A program made the translations under genes and the position numbers. From Owenweeksia sp. (GTDB lineage: Bacteria > Bacteroidota > Bacteroidia > Flavobacteriales > Schleiferiaceae), in the NCBI GenBank assembly GCA_002695025.1, contig NZNV01000017.1:124001-188000 (forward strand): 64,000 nt of DNA, given 5' to 3'. A model generated the notes under the pieces. That model was not told where the DNA came from and searched no databases. It saw nothing but the letters and a program-made list of their open reading frames with translations. Below are positions 7,832-16,297 of this stretch, piece after piece. The number at the start of each line of letters is the position of its first letter. Positions within the stretch are counted from its first letter, which is position 1.

Positions 7832-8158
7832 ATGAAATTTAAAATGCCACTCTTTCTTTGGGTAAGCAGTTTGCTGGCGGGGGCCGTTTTCCTTTTACTG
7901 GCATTTGCAGGCTGGCCTTACATATTGTATTTCGGGCAATCAGAGTTTGAAGGGCTAAGCCTGGAAGAACAGAAAATGCTGACAAGCGGATTTGTGATGG
8001 GGCTCAGGGTGCTGGGGGTGGCTATCTTACTTTCAGGGACCCTGCTCTTTTTATTCCGTAAAAAGTTGAGCAGAAAAGTTTACGCTGGTATTTTTGCCTT
8101 TTTAATGATGCTGTGCCTTTTGGTGGCCTCATTAACGGCAAAGCATTTCGGAACATGA
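7832..8158 (+). CDS. Small integral membrane protein
   Basis: A 108-residue protein with three predicted membrane helices (about 6-32, 48-74 and 82-103) and little else. I do not recognise a family. It sits 14 bases upstream of fumC on the same strand and is probably co-transcribed with it. Confidence 0.6.
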   Translation: MKFKMPLFLWVSSLLAGAVFLLLAFAGWPYILYFGQSEFEGLSLEEQKMLTSGFVMGLRVLGVAILLSGTLLFLFRKKLSRKVYAGIFAFLMMLCLLVASLTAKHFGT

Positions 8159-8172
8159 ATAAAATATAGATA

Positions 8173-9567
8173 ATGGACTACAGAATTGAGAAAGACACCA
8201 TGGGTGAAGTAAAGGTTCCTGCCGACAAATATTGGGGAGCCCAAACCGAACGCAGTCGTAATAACTTTAAGATCGGCCCGGAAGCCAGCATGCCTTTGGA
8301 GGTAATCTATGGCTTTGCATACCTTAAAAAAGCAGCGGCCCATACCAATCATGCCCTGGGTGTGTTGTCAGAAGAGAAACGCGATCTTATTTCCAAAGTT
8401 TGCGATGAAATACTGGAGGGTAAGCATGATGACCAGTTTCCTCTGGTGATCTGGCAAACTGGTTCCGGTACCCAGAGTAATATGAATGCCAATGAGGTAA
8501 TAGCTAACCGGGCTCACGTGCTGAAAGGGAATAAACTCGGTGAAGGTGACCGACTTATCCATCCCAACGATGACGTGAATAAAAGTCAGTCCTCTAACGA
8601 TACGTACCCCACGGCCATGCATATTGCCTCGTATAAGATGATCGTGGAGAATACCATTCCTTCGGTGGAAAAACTTCGTGATACGCTGGCCGAGAAATCA
8701 CAAAAGTATTGGGAAGTCGTAAAGATTGGCCGTACGCATCTTATGGATGCCACGCCTCTCACCCTGGGCCAGGAATTCAGCGGTTATGTATCGCAGCTTA
8801 ATCATGGTCTTAAAGCTTTGAAAAATACACTGGATCACCTTTCGGAACTGGCCTTGGGAGGTACTGCCGTGGGTACGGGTATCAACACACCGGAGGGCTA
8901 TGCGGAGCATGTAGCCGGAAAAATTGCGGACTTCACAGGCTTGCCCTTCCGTACCGCAGAAAATAAGTTTGAGGCCCTGGCAGCCCATGATGCTATGGTA
9001 GAAACCCACGGAGCACTGAAGCAGCTTTCGGTTTCCCTGATGAAGATTGCCAACGATATTCGTTTACTGGCCTCCGGCCCTCGCAGTGGCATCGGTGAGA
9101 TTATCATTCCGGCCAACGAGCCAGGTTCATCCATTATGCCCGGAAAAGTAAACCCTACCCAATGTGAAGCCATGACCATGGTGTGCAGCCAGGTAATGGG
9201 TAATGATGTGACCATCAGTGTGGGAGGTTCTACGGGTCACTATGAGTTGAACGTATTTAAACCGGTTATAGCCGCTAATCTTTTACAATCTGCACGCCTG
9301 CTGGGTGATGCTTGTGTAAGTTTTAACGATCATTGTGCGGTGGGCATTGAGCCCAATAAAGACGTGATCCAGCGCCATCTGGATAATTCCCTGATGTTGG
9401 TAACTGCACTCAATACAAAGATTGGTTATGAGAAGGCGGCCAAGATTGCCAAGACGGCTCACGAGAATGGAACTACCCTGAAGGAAGAAGCCGTAAACCT
9501 GGGCTTTCTTACGGCAGAAGAGTTTGACGAGTGGGTACGTCCGGAAGATATGGTGGGTAAGCTGTGA
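8173..9567 (+). CDS. fumC: Class II fumarate hydratase
   Basis: A 464-residue enzyme that hydrates fumarate to malate in the TCA cycle, of normal family length. The fumarase/aspartase signature [13 protein letters not shown] is complete, with the catalytic serine at residue 320, and the conserved His189 sits in [16 protein letters not shown]. The N-terminus has [10 protein letters not shown] and the middle [12 protein letters not shown], both typical. The sequence is class II (iron-independent). The stop overlaps the GTG start of the next gene, an outer-membrane deacylase, by four bases. Confidence 0.97.
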   Translation: MDYRIEKDTMGEVKVPADKYWGAQTERSRNNFKIGPEASMPLEVIYGFAYLKKAAAHTNHALGVLSEEKRDLISKVCDEILEGKHDDQFPLVIWQTGSGTQSNMNANEVIANRAHVLKGNKLGEGDRLIHPNDDVNKSQSSNDTYPTAMHIASYKMIVENTIPSVEKLRDTLAEKSQKYWEVVKIGRTHLMDATPLTLGQEFSGYVSQLNHGLKALKNTLDHLSELALGGTAVGTGINTPEGYAEHVAGKIADFTGLPFRTAENKFEALAAHDAMVETHGALKQLSVSLMKIANDIRLLASGPRSGIGEIIIPANEPGSSIMPGKVNPTQCEAMTMVCSQVMGNDVTISVGGSTGHYELNVFKPVIAANLLQSARLLGDACVSFNDHCAVGIEPNKDVIQRHLDNSLMLVTALNTKIGYEKAAKIAKTAHENGTTLKEEAVNLGFLTAEEFDEWVRPEDMVGKL

Positions 9568-10745
9568 TACGCAGCATGGGGGGTGTAAACCTCAGGCAGG
9601 TTTTCCTCTTACTACTGGTATTCGGTGCAGGCTATGATTTAAAATGTCAGATAGCCCCATCTTTTACAAGTGTTTCCATAGCTAAAGGTGAGGTTCAGAG
9701 ACGTTCGGATGACCAGTCTGATATACCGGACCTGGGACGTATATCGTATTACTCCCTGTATGCCGATATAGGTGTGAATGCTGCTTCCGGGTTTTCCTGG
9801 GCCGATGCTTTTGACAACCCGCAGGTAGGTCTTACCGTCCTTGGAAGTAGCTTCTCCAGTCCTTCCATTGATTATATGTTGGGCTTACTGGCTTTTATTG
9901 CTAAAGACTATCCCTTATTCAGCTCTCCTGTCTTCTGTTATTACCATGCGGGCTGGGGAATAACCTATACCGGGAAGGTATTTGACCGGGAAACCAATTA
10001 CACCAATGAGTCGGTGAGCACCCATCTCAACGCTTCTACCGATGTAAGGGTGGGCCTGGGGGTATCGCTTTCCGAAAATTGGAAGGTCCGGGTTGGCGGA
10101 GCTTTGTTCCACTCTTCCAACGTGGGTGTAAAAAAGCCTAATTACGGTATCAACCAGTATAATCTCATGCTGGGGCTTAATTACCAGTTCAGAAAGGACG
10201 GTCCCTTACTGGAGGTAAAGGAGAGTCCCTTACCCAAACAGGAGTTTATGATTACAGGGCATATTGCACCGCGGCAGATAGCCTACCAGGATCCGTATTT
10301 GTTGGTATGGGATGTAAATGCTGAATACAACCGGATACTGAATAGAGTGATCAGGGCGGGATTTGGCATGGCCCTCATGGATGATGGGATCGCCTATGAG
10401 CATAAAAAGTACTTTAAACCCGTTGAAGGCGAAAACTATGAGCCACTTAAGTTTTCGGAAACCCTTTCTTTTGGTACTCACCTGAACCTGGAACTATGTT
10501 TCAACCGCCTTTCTGTGGTGGGCCAGTTGGGGTATTACTGGTGGCATCCGTATCGTGCTATACAGGAATCACCAACATTGCCGGAAGTCTATGCCAACTA
10601 CATGGAGTATCATAATGAGCATTATATCTATAACCGTATCGGTTACCGTTACCGCCTCCGGTCGGGTCTAGTAATCTCGTTGATCGGAAAAACACAATTA
10701 TTTAAGATTCAGTTTACGGAACTGGGTATAGGTTATTCCTTTTAG
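9564..10745 (+). CDS. PagL-like acyloxyacyl hydrolase (lipid A deacylase), outer membrane
   Basis: A 393-residue predicted barrel with a signal peptide ([19 protein letters not shown]). The PagL-type motif is clear in the middle: [16 protein letters not shown], with His183 and Ser185 matching the His-x-Ser of the active site of lipid A 3-O-deacylases and SN and GIN as in the family. The sequence is longer than enterobacterial or pseudomonad PagL (about 170 residues), with a C-terminal extension of about 180 residues ending in [15 protein letters not shown]. It starts with GTG at 9564 or ATG at 9576; the GTG overlaps the fumC stop. Likely role: removal of an acyl chain from lipid A. Confidence 0.75.
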   Translation: MIRSMGGVNLRQVFLLLLVFGAGYDLKCQIAPSFTSVSIAKGEVQRRSDDQSDIPDLGRISYYSLYADIGVNAASGFSWADAFDNPQVGLTVLGSSFSSPSIDYMLGLLAFIAKDYPLFSSPVFCYYHAGWGITYTGKVFDRETNYTNESVSTHLNASTDVRVGLGVSLSENWKVRVGGALFHSSNVGVKKPNYGINQYNLMLGLNYQFRKDGPLLEVKESPLPKQEFMITGHIAPRQIAYQDPYLLVWDVNAEYNRILNRVIRAGFGMALMDDGIAYEHKKYFKPVEGENYEPLKFSETLSFGTHLNLELCFNRLSVVGQLGYYWWHPYRAIQESPTLPEVYANYMEYHNEHYIYNRIGYRYRLRSGLVISLIGKTQLFKIQFTELGIGYSF

Positions 10746-10768
10746 TTTTGCATCTAAAATCTGTTCCT

Positions 10769-12415
10769 ATGATCAGGAAAATAGTTGCATTCAGTCTTCT
10801 GCTTTGTACGTTGAATGCTTGTCGCGAGCATAAATCTGCCGATCTCATATTGTATAATGCTAAAGTCTATACCGTGGATTCAGCCTTTACAATTGCGGAG
10901 GCTATGGCCGTAAAAGACGGTAAGATCGTTGAAACCGGAACTACACATAACATCCGTTACAACTACCGGGCTCCTGAAAGTATTGACTTGCAGGGAGCGG
11001 CAATATATCCGGGTTTTATTGATGCGCATTGTCATTTTGTGGGTTATGCCAAAGGCCTTAAGGAAGTTGGATTGTGGGGTACCAGGTCTTTCGGTGAAGT
11101 ACTTGAAAAGGTGGAAGACTTCCAGCAACGGAATCAGGTGGATTTTATCGTGGGTCGGGGTTGGGATCAGAACGACTGGGAAGGCAAAGAATTTCCGGAT
11201 AATAAACGACTGAATGAGCTTTTCCCTGAAACACCGGTATTGCTTACCCGGGTGGATGGTCATGCGGTGCTGGTTAACCAGGCAGCTCTTGATTATGCCG
11301 GAGTCACTAATAAAACCAAGGTGGAGGGCGGTATATTGGAAACCGATGAAGAGGGAGAACTTACCGGTATACTGATCGATAATGCTGTGGAGCTGGTGAC
11401 AAAGCCAAAGCTCAAGGTGTTAGAAATGAGGGAGTTGTTGATGGAAGCTGAGCAAAATTGTCTGGCTTTTGGGCTTACCACGTTAGATGAGGCGGGCCTT
11501 GAAAAAGAGGATATTCTTCTTCTGGATAGCCTGCAACAGTCGGGAGATCTGAAATTAAGGATATACGCTATGGTTTCGGATGAGCCTGCCTCGCAACAAT
11601 ACTTTTTGGAGAAGGGACCATATAAGACTGATAGGCTCAATGTGCGGGGAATGAAATTCTACGCTGACGGAGCTCTGGGCTCAAGGGGTGCCTGCCTTAT
11701 CCAGTCGTATTCTGACCAGCCAGGGCATCATGGTCTCTTGCTGGACTCTCTGGAGCATTTTCAAAAGGCGGCAGCCGAGCTTTCGGGCAAAGGCTGGCAA
11801 ATGAATACGCACGCTATCGGAGATTCGGCCAACCGGTTGATCCTGAATATTTATGGAGAATATACCAAAGGTGCAGATAAGCGCTGGAGGATAGAGCATG
11901 CGCAGGTGGTCCATCCGGATGATTTTGAACTCTTTCAAAAATTCAATGTGGTCCCCAGCGTGCAGCCTACTCATGCTACCTCGGACATGTATTGGGCTGA
12001 AGAGCGCCTGGGTGCTCAACGCCTGAAGGATGCGTATGCCTATAAAAAATTATTGAAGGAATACGGGAAAGTGGCGTTGGGAACCGATTTTCCCGTGGAG
12101 GATATTTCAACTTTTAAGACTTTTTACGCGGCTACCATCCGTAAAGATACTGAAGGCTATCCCGCATCAGGCTTTCAGGTGGAGAATGCGCTGAGTAGGG
12201 AAGAAGCATTGAAAGGAATGACTATATGGGCGGCCTATGCCAATTTTGAGGAAAATGAAAAGGGTAGCCTGGAAAAAGGAAAACTGGCGGATTTTGTGGT
12301 GGTGAATAAGGACCTTATGCAATGCCCGGCTGATTCTGTTTTAAAAGCCCGCGTGCTGAAGACCTATATCAATGGAGAACAGGTTTACCAGCTCCCTGAA
12401 AAATCAACGCATTAG
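10769..12415 (+). CDS. Amidohydrolase (YtcJ-like, Amidohydro_3) lipoprotein
   Basis: A 548-residue lipoprotein starting at ATG 10769 (MIRKIVAFSLLLCTLNAC, lipid Cys18). The amidohydrolase core shows the metal site GFIDAHCHF near residue 90, the lid sequence GRGWDQNDW typical of the YtcJ branch, MKFYADGALGSRGA, HAIGDSANR and a late aspartate in ALGTDFPVED. Such enzymes hydrolyse amide or ester bonds of unknown substrates; YtcJ members are often annotated as amidohydrolase family 3. The lipid anchor suggests periplasmic or outer-membrane location. Its 3' end overlaps the convergent sulfotransferase gene by 12 bases. Confidence 0.85.
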   Translation: MIRKIVAFSLLLCTLNACREHKSADLILYNAKVYTVDSAFTIAEAMAVKDGKIVETGTTHNIRYNYRAPESIDLQGAAIYPGFIDAHCHFVGYAKGLKEVGLWGTRSFGEVLEKVEDFQQRNQVDFIVGRGWDQNDWEGKEFPDNKRLNELFPETPVLLTRVDGHAVLVNQAALDYAGVTNKTKVEGGILETDEEGELTGILIDNAVELVTKPKLKVLEMRELLMEAEQNCLAFGLTTLDEAGLEKEDILLLDSLQQSGDLKLRIYAMVSDEPASQQYFLEKGPYKTDRLNVRGMKFYADGALGSRGACLIQSYSDQPGHHGLLLDSLEHFQKAAAELSGKGWQMNTHAIGDSANRLILNIYGEYTKGADKRWRIEHAQVVHPDDFELFQKFNVVPSVQPTHATSDMYWAEERLGAQRLKDAYAYKKLLKEYGKVALGTDFPVEDISTFKTFYAATIRKDTEGYPASGFQVENALSREEALKGMTIWAAYANFEENEKGSLEKGKLADFVVVNKDLMQCPADSVLKARVLKTYINGEQVYQLPEKSTH

Positions 12416-13150
12416 TTTTTTTGTAGTGCTCAGCATACGTGCCACCGCTTTTTTATGAAAGGGTACATGAATGTGTGACCTTTGTTTCTCAAATATTTTC
12501 AGGCCTGCTTCATAGACCTGCTGATCCCATTCATTGGCCTCTTGCAGTTGTTTGCCAAACTGATTTAACAACTTATTCTTGAGCTCCGGCCTGCGGTTGG
12601 TATTTTGAGGTAGATAATACCATTTCTTCCAACCCAGGCTTTGTCCCAACATAAAAACACTTTCCTCAAAATGCTCGGTAATTCCTATAAAGCTGAGCTG
12701 TTCCAGGCGCTCAATGGCCAGGTTTACATGGTACTTTTCCTCATTTTTAAAGAATTTCCTGCCCTTGGTCCCGGCCAGGAAATGGGTTTGGCGATTCCAG
12801 TTGCCTGTCTTAATTAACTCTTCTTCCGATAGGTAAAACTCCATGGCTTCCATGGCCTTCAGATCGGTATACCGCTGCTCGCGGATCAGGTGAAAAAAAT
12901 TGGATATACATCGGTCTACCGGGTCCCTAAGAAAAGCAAAGAGGAAGTTTTCCGGGCGTACCAGCTCAGGGTGAAAACGAAAATGCCCGAAAAGGCATCG
13001 ATAGCGTTCCACAAAACCCTGGATCTCACTACCGCTCATTTTACCGGCTTTTGTGAGGTGATGGATCTCAGAGGGTTTGTAATTTTTCATTAGCAGTTCC
13101 ATCATGGTAGTGCCTGCCGTTTTCGGAATATGAATGAAAACCGTTTTCAT
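12404..13150 (-). CDS. Sulfotransferase family 2 domain protein
   Basis: A 248-residue cytosolic enzyme. The PAPS 5'-phosphosulfate loop is MKTVFIHIPKTAGTT at the N-terminus and the 3'-phosphate-binding motif is FLRDPVDRCISNFFH around residue 80-95. The start at 13150 (MKTVF) is preferred to one three codons upstream because it gives the usual N-terminus. The family transfers sulfate from PAPS to a glycan or lipid hydroxyl. It stands alone between an amidohydrolase (convergent, 12-base overlap) and fadD (divergent), so its acceptor is not indicated. A second, different sulfotransferase lies at 51832-52482. Confidence 0.8.
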   Translation of the reverse strand: MKTVFIHIPKTAGTTMMELLMKNYKPSEIHHLTKAGKMSGSEIQGFVERYRCLFGHFRFHPELVRPENFLFAFLRDPVDRCISNFFHLIREQRYTDLKAMEAMEFYLSEEELIKTGNWNRQTHFLAGTKGRKFFKNEEKYHVNLAIERLEQLSFIGITEHFEESVFMLGQSLGWKKWYYLPQNTNRRPELKNKLLNQFGKQLQEANEWDQQVYEAGLKIFEKQRSHIHVPFHKKAVARMLSTTKKLMR

Positions 13151-13203
13151 TATGGCCAAATATAGAGAAATAGCAGTATGCCTTCAGATCGCTTCCTGCT
13201 TTG

Positions 13204-13211
13204 TATATTAG
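13204..13211 (+). promoter_or_regulatory. possible -7 box for the acyl-CoA synthetase gene
   Basis: TATATTAG matches TAnnTTTG at all but one position and lies 28 bases before the start at 13240. No copy of the fatty-acid palindrome is present here. Confidence 0.3.
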
Positions 13212-13239
13212 TCAACCCTTTACAAAGATGTTTAGATAG

Positions 13240-15021
13240 ATGAGCAAATCAGCCCCCCGTATTTTTGACTTTTTATACGACCAATTAAAAAATAAACCTT
13301 TACCGGATGCCCTGGTGAATAAGATCAACGGAAAATGGGAGCCCGTTTCAACCGAAGAGTTTGTAAACAGGTCCCGGCAAATTTCAAGGGCATTGCTGAA
13401 AATGGGGGTGAAGGAACAGGAAAAGATTGCCCTGATTTCCTCTACCAATCGCCACGAGTGGAATATCATGGATATCGGTATACTGCAAATAGGGGCAGTG
13501 AATGTGCCGGTCTACCCCACCATTTCCAGTGAAGATTATGAATACATTTTCAATGATGCGGAGGTTACCTACTGCTTTCTTTCAGATCGTGAGCTGTATG
13601 ATAAAGTAGCGAAGATTCGGGATAAGGTACCCAGCTTGAAGGAAATCTATATTTTTAATGAAGAAGAGGGAATTAAAAACTGGAAAGAGGTCCTGAAAGC
13701 GGGGGAAGACGATTCCAACCAACCAGAACTGGAAAGCCGCATGAAGGCTGTAAAGAACGGTGACCTGGCCACACTCATTTATACTTCAGGAACCACGGGT
13801 AAACCCAAGGGGGTTATGCTTTCGCATAATAACCTGGTAAGCAACGTGCTGGATAGCAATGATCGTATTCCCACTTTCGAGAATTCAAAGGCTCTTAGTT
13901 TTTTGCCCGTATGCCACGTGTTTGAGCGTATGCTTACGTACCTCTATATTCAGAATAATATCCCTATCTATTTTGCAGAATCCATTGATAAGATCGGGGA
14001 TAATATCCGTGAAGTCAAACCCGAGATTTTTGCCCTGGTACCACGCTTACTGGAAAAGGTTTATGACCGGATCATGTCCAAAGGTGCCGAGTTAAGCGGT
14101 ATAAAGAAAAGACTCTTTTACTGGGCTGTGGAGCTTGGGGAGAAGTATGATCTGCAACATAATAGCTGGTGGTATAACTTCCGTTTGGGTATTGCCCGTA
14201 AACTGATCTTCAGTAAATGGCAGGAAGCATTGGGAGGTAACGTAAAAGTGATGGTTTCCGGAGGGGCTGCTCTCAACCCACGTTTAAACCGGGTTTTTAC
14301 GGCAGCCGGCTTTAATATACAAGAAGGCTATGGTCTCACCGAAACGTCCCCGGTAATTGCTGTGAACGGGCCTGACGTTGCCCGAAAACGGATCGGTACC
14401 GTGGGTTGGCCTATCAAGGACGTAGAAGTGAAGATAGCTGATGATGGAGAGATATGCTGTAAGGGCCCCAACGTGATGATGGGATACTACAAGCAAAAAC
14501 AAAAGACTGATGAGGTAATTGATGAGGACGGTTATTTCCATACCGGTGATATTGGTGAATGGGTAGAAGGCAAATTCCTCAAGATCACTGACCGTAAGAA
14601 GGAGATGTTTAAAACCTCCGGGGGTAAATATGTGGCTCCTCAATTGCTGGAAAATAAAATAAAGGAATCCCGTTTTATTGAGCAGGTTATGGTGATTGGC
14701 GAAGGCGAAAAAATGACGGCAGCCCTGGTACAGCCGGATTTTGAATTTTTGAAGTCATGGTGCCAGCGCAAGAATATCAGCTGTAGCTCCAATGAGGAAA
14801 TGGTGCAGAATGATCAGGTAAAGGAGCGCATTATGCAGGAAGTGGAAAGGATCAACCAGCATTTTGGAAAGTGGGAACGGGTTAAGCAAATACAACTTAC
14901 ACCGGATCAATGGTCTGTTGATGCCGGCCATCTTACTCCTAAGCTCAGTCTGAAACGCAGGAACATCATAGCGATGTACCCTGAACTCTACAAGAATATT
15001 TACGGACATACTAAAGAATAA
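13240..15021 (+). CDS. Long-chain acyl-CoA synthetase (AMP-binding)
   Basis: A 593-residue ligase that activates fatty acids to acyl-CoA through an acyl-adenylate. The AMP-binding signature YTSGTTGKPKGVMLSH begins near residue 180; the adenylation motifs GYGLTETSP and GEICCKGPNVMMGYYK and the C-terminal DGYFHTGDIGEW and ITDRKKEMFKTSGGKYVAP follow in order. The size fits long-chain (FadD/FACS-like) members. It precedes a secreted coiled-coil gene by six bases and lies upstream of the marR-fadN-fadA operon, supporting a role in fatty-acid degradation. Confidence 0.92.
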   Translation: MSKSAPRIFDFLYDQLKNKPLPDALVNKINGKWEPVSTEEFVNRSRQISRALLKMGVKEQEKIALISSTNRHEWNIMDIGILQIGAVNVPVYPTISSEDYEYIFNDAEVTYCFLSDRELYDKVAKIRDKVPSLKEIYIFNEEEGIKNWKEVLKAGEDDSNQPELESRMKAVKNGDLATLIYTSGTTGKPKGVMLSHNNLVSNVLDSNDRIPTFENSKALSFLPVCHVFERMLTYLYIQNNIPIYFAESIDKIGDNIREVKPEIFALVPRLLEKVYDRIMSKGAELSGIKKRLFYWAVELGEKYDLQHNSWWYNFRLGIARKLIFSKWQEALGGNVKVMVSGGAALNPRLNRVFTAAGFNIQEGYGLTETSPVIAVNGPDVARKRIGTVGWPIKDVEVKIADDGEICCKGPNVMMGYYKQKQKTDEVIDEDGYFHTGDIGEWVEGKFLKITDRKKEMFKTSGGKYVAPQLLENKIKESRFIEQVMVIGEGEKMTAALVQPDFEFLKSWCQRKNISCSSNEEMVQNDQVKERIMQEVERINQHFGKWERVKQIQLTPDQWSVDAGHLTPKLSLKRRNIIAMYPELYKNIYGHTKE

Positions 15022-15027
15022 TCCTGA

Positions 15028-15792
15028 ATGAAAACTATGGGAAAGGCTCTCCTTTTGGGCCTTTTAATCAGTGGTTCCTGTTTGCAGGCACAATCCAAAA
15101 GCGAGTTAAAGGAACGTCTTGCACTGCTTGAATCACAGGTAGATCAGCTTAAAAAAGCTTTGATCAGTGTAAATAATGAGAATAAATCCCTCAAAGCGAA
15201 GGCGGGAGCTACAGAAAAACAACCTAGGGCGGAAGTAAAGTATCAGAACTGTGACAGGCTTAAAGATACTATTGATGAGCAGCGGGAACAGATCCGTTTT
15301 CTCCAGGAAGAACTATACCGTGCACGCCTGGCCAAGGCTGAGCGTATTATGCCGGCCCAGCTTAAGAGACAACACTTTACGGTACACAACGCATCAGTGC
15401 GCGATCGTTTGGATAAAGCCTACTACGAGCATTACCTGGGCAATTGCTTGCGGGTAAGTAATATACAAAGGCTCTTTTCAGAGGATATCATTATAGAGTT
15501 TGAGAAAAACCCTTATGAACACCGGTTTGCAGGATTTTTAAGGCATCGCTATACCCCTGAGATGGGTAAAGATGAATATTCAATGCAACGGATAGAGGGA
15601 ACCTATACATGGGATGAGGAGTTTACCAGTTTGCACATAAATAATCTGGATAACAAAGCGGTGGATATCACCATCCGCTATGAAGATGAACGTGAACTTT
15701 ACAATGAAATTAGCGGCTCCGAGAGGGATCTTGCTCTTATTTCAACCCATTATGGTAACGTACAGGAATTTTCGTTTGTACGTTGCAAGTAA
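15028..15792 (+). CDS. Secreted coiled-coil protein of unknown function
   Basis: A 254-residue protein with a signal peptide (MGKALLLGLLISGSCLQAQ), then a coiled-coil region (about 25-55 and 75-108; KSELKERLALLESQVDQLKK and LKDTIDEQREQIRFLQEEL), then a C-terminal region of about 140 residues rich in charged and aromatic residues (NPYEHRFAGFLRHRYTPEMG). No family was recognised. It begins six bases after the acyl-CoA synthetase stop. Its stop codon falls inside the marR operator palindrome, so the end of the gene and the start of the next operon's control region overlap. Confidence 0.6.
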   Translation: MKTMGKALLLGLLISGSCLQAQSKSELKERLALLESQVDQLKKALISVNNENKSLKAKAGATEKQPRAEVKYQNCDRLKDTIDEQREQIRFLQEELYRARLAKAERIMPAQLKRQHFTVHNASVRDRLDKAYYEHYLGNCLRVSNIQRLFSEDIIIEFEKNPYEHRFAGFLRHRYTPEMGKDEYSMQRIEGTYTWDEEFTSLHINNLDNKAVDITIRYEDERELYNEISGSERDLALISTHYGNVQEFSFVRCK

Positions 15793-15814
15793 ATATTATG
15801 CGCGCATAATATTT
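15791..15814. promoter_or_regulatory. 24-bp perfect palindrome, operator of the marR-fadN-fadA operon
   Basis: A perfect inverted repeat with core TATTATGCGCGCATAATA (15794-15811). Its centre is at 15802.5, 17.5 bases before the -7 box TACTTTTG (15820-15827), so it covers the -33 region. The same core occurs once more, upstream of the acyl-CoA dehydrogenase at 24853-24878. Most likely the binding site of the MarR-type protein encoded just downstream. The stop codon of the preceding gene lies within the palindrome. Confidence 0.8.
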
Positions 15815-15819
15815 TTACG

Positions 15820-15827
15820 TACTTTTG
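15820..15827 (+). promoter_or_regulatory. -7 box of the marR-fadN-fadA operon
   Basis: TACTTTTG matches TAnnTTTG exactly. The predicted transcription start is about 15834, some 20 bases before the TTG start of marR. The operator lies immediately upstream. Confidence 0.65.
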
Positions 15828-15854
15828 ATGCACACCTTGTAATTCTTTCAGGCA

Positions 15855-16292
15855 TTGAAACCCGAGGAAACCGTTGATTTTCATATTAAATACACCTGGC
15901 AGAACATTGCTAAGATGTATAACGAATTAGCTGCCGGTTACGGAACTACAATGGCTACCGGCTATGTTCTGTTGAATATTGATATGGATGAGGGTACTCC
16001 CTCCACTTCTTTGGGCCCAAAAATGGGTATGGAAGCCACTAGTCTTTCCCGCATACTCAAAACCATGGAGGAGAAAGAACTGATTTACCGTAAAAAGAAC
16101 CCGGCTGATGGGCGTAGTGTACTCATCTTTCTCACAGAATTTGGTAAGGAAAAGCGGGAAGATGCTAAAAATGCGGTGATTGAGTTCAATAAAGCTGTTT
16201 TTTCCAATGTTCCTGAACAAAAGCTGGAAGTTTTTTTTGAAGTAATACGCAAGGTGAACGAATTGATATCCAATCGAAAAATATATTCCTGA
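15855..16292 (+). CDS. MarR-family transcriptional regulator
   Basis: A 145-residue winged-helix regulator starting with TTG. The helix-turn-helix and wing region includes MGMEATSLSRILKTMEEKEL and IYRKKNPADGRSVLIFLTEFG, with the conserved DGR of the MarR wing. It is the first gene of an operon with fadN-like (five bases apart) and fadA-like genes and is preceded by a 24-bp palindrome, so it probably represses the operon and is released by a fatty acyl-CoA or similar ligand (inference). A second copy of the operator before fadE suggests that gene is also its target. Confidence 0.9.
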   Translation: MKPEETVDFHIKYTWQNIAKMYNELAAGYGTTMATGYVLLNIDMDEGTPSTSLGPKMGMEATSLSRILKTMEEKELIYRKKNPADGRSVLIFLTEFGKEKREDAKNAVIEFNKAVFSNVPEQKLEVFFEVIRKVNELISNRKIYS

Positions 16293-16297
16293 GGACC

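Noticed and set aside
11293-11640. Antisense 115-codon frame inside the amidohydrolase gene
   Set aside because: Shadow of the well-supported amidohydrolase; serine-rich translation without domain.
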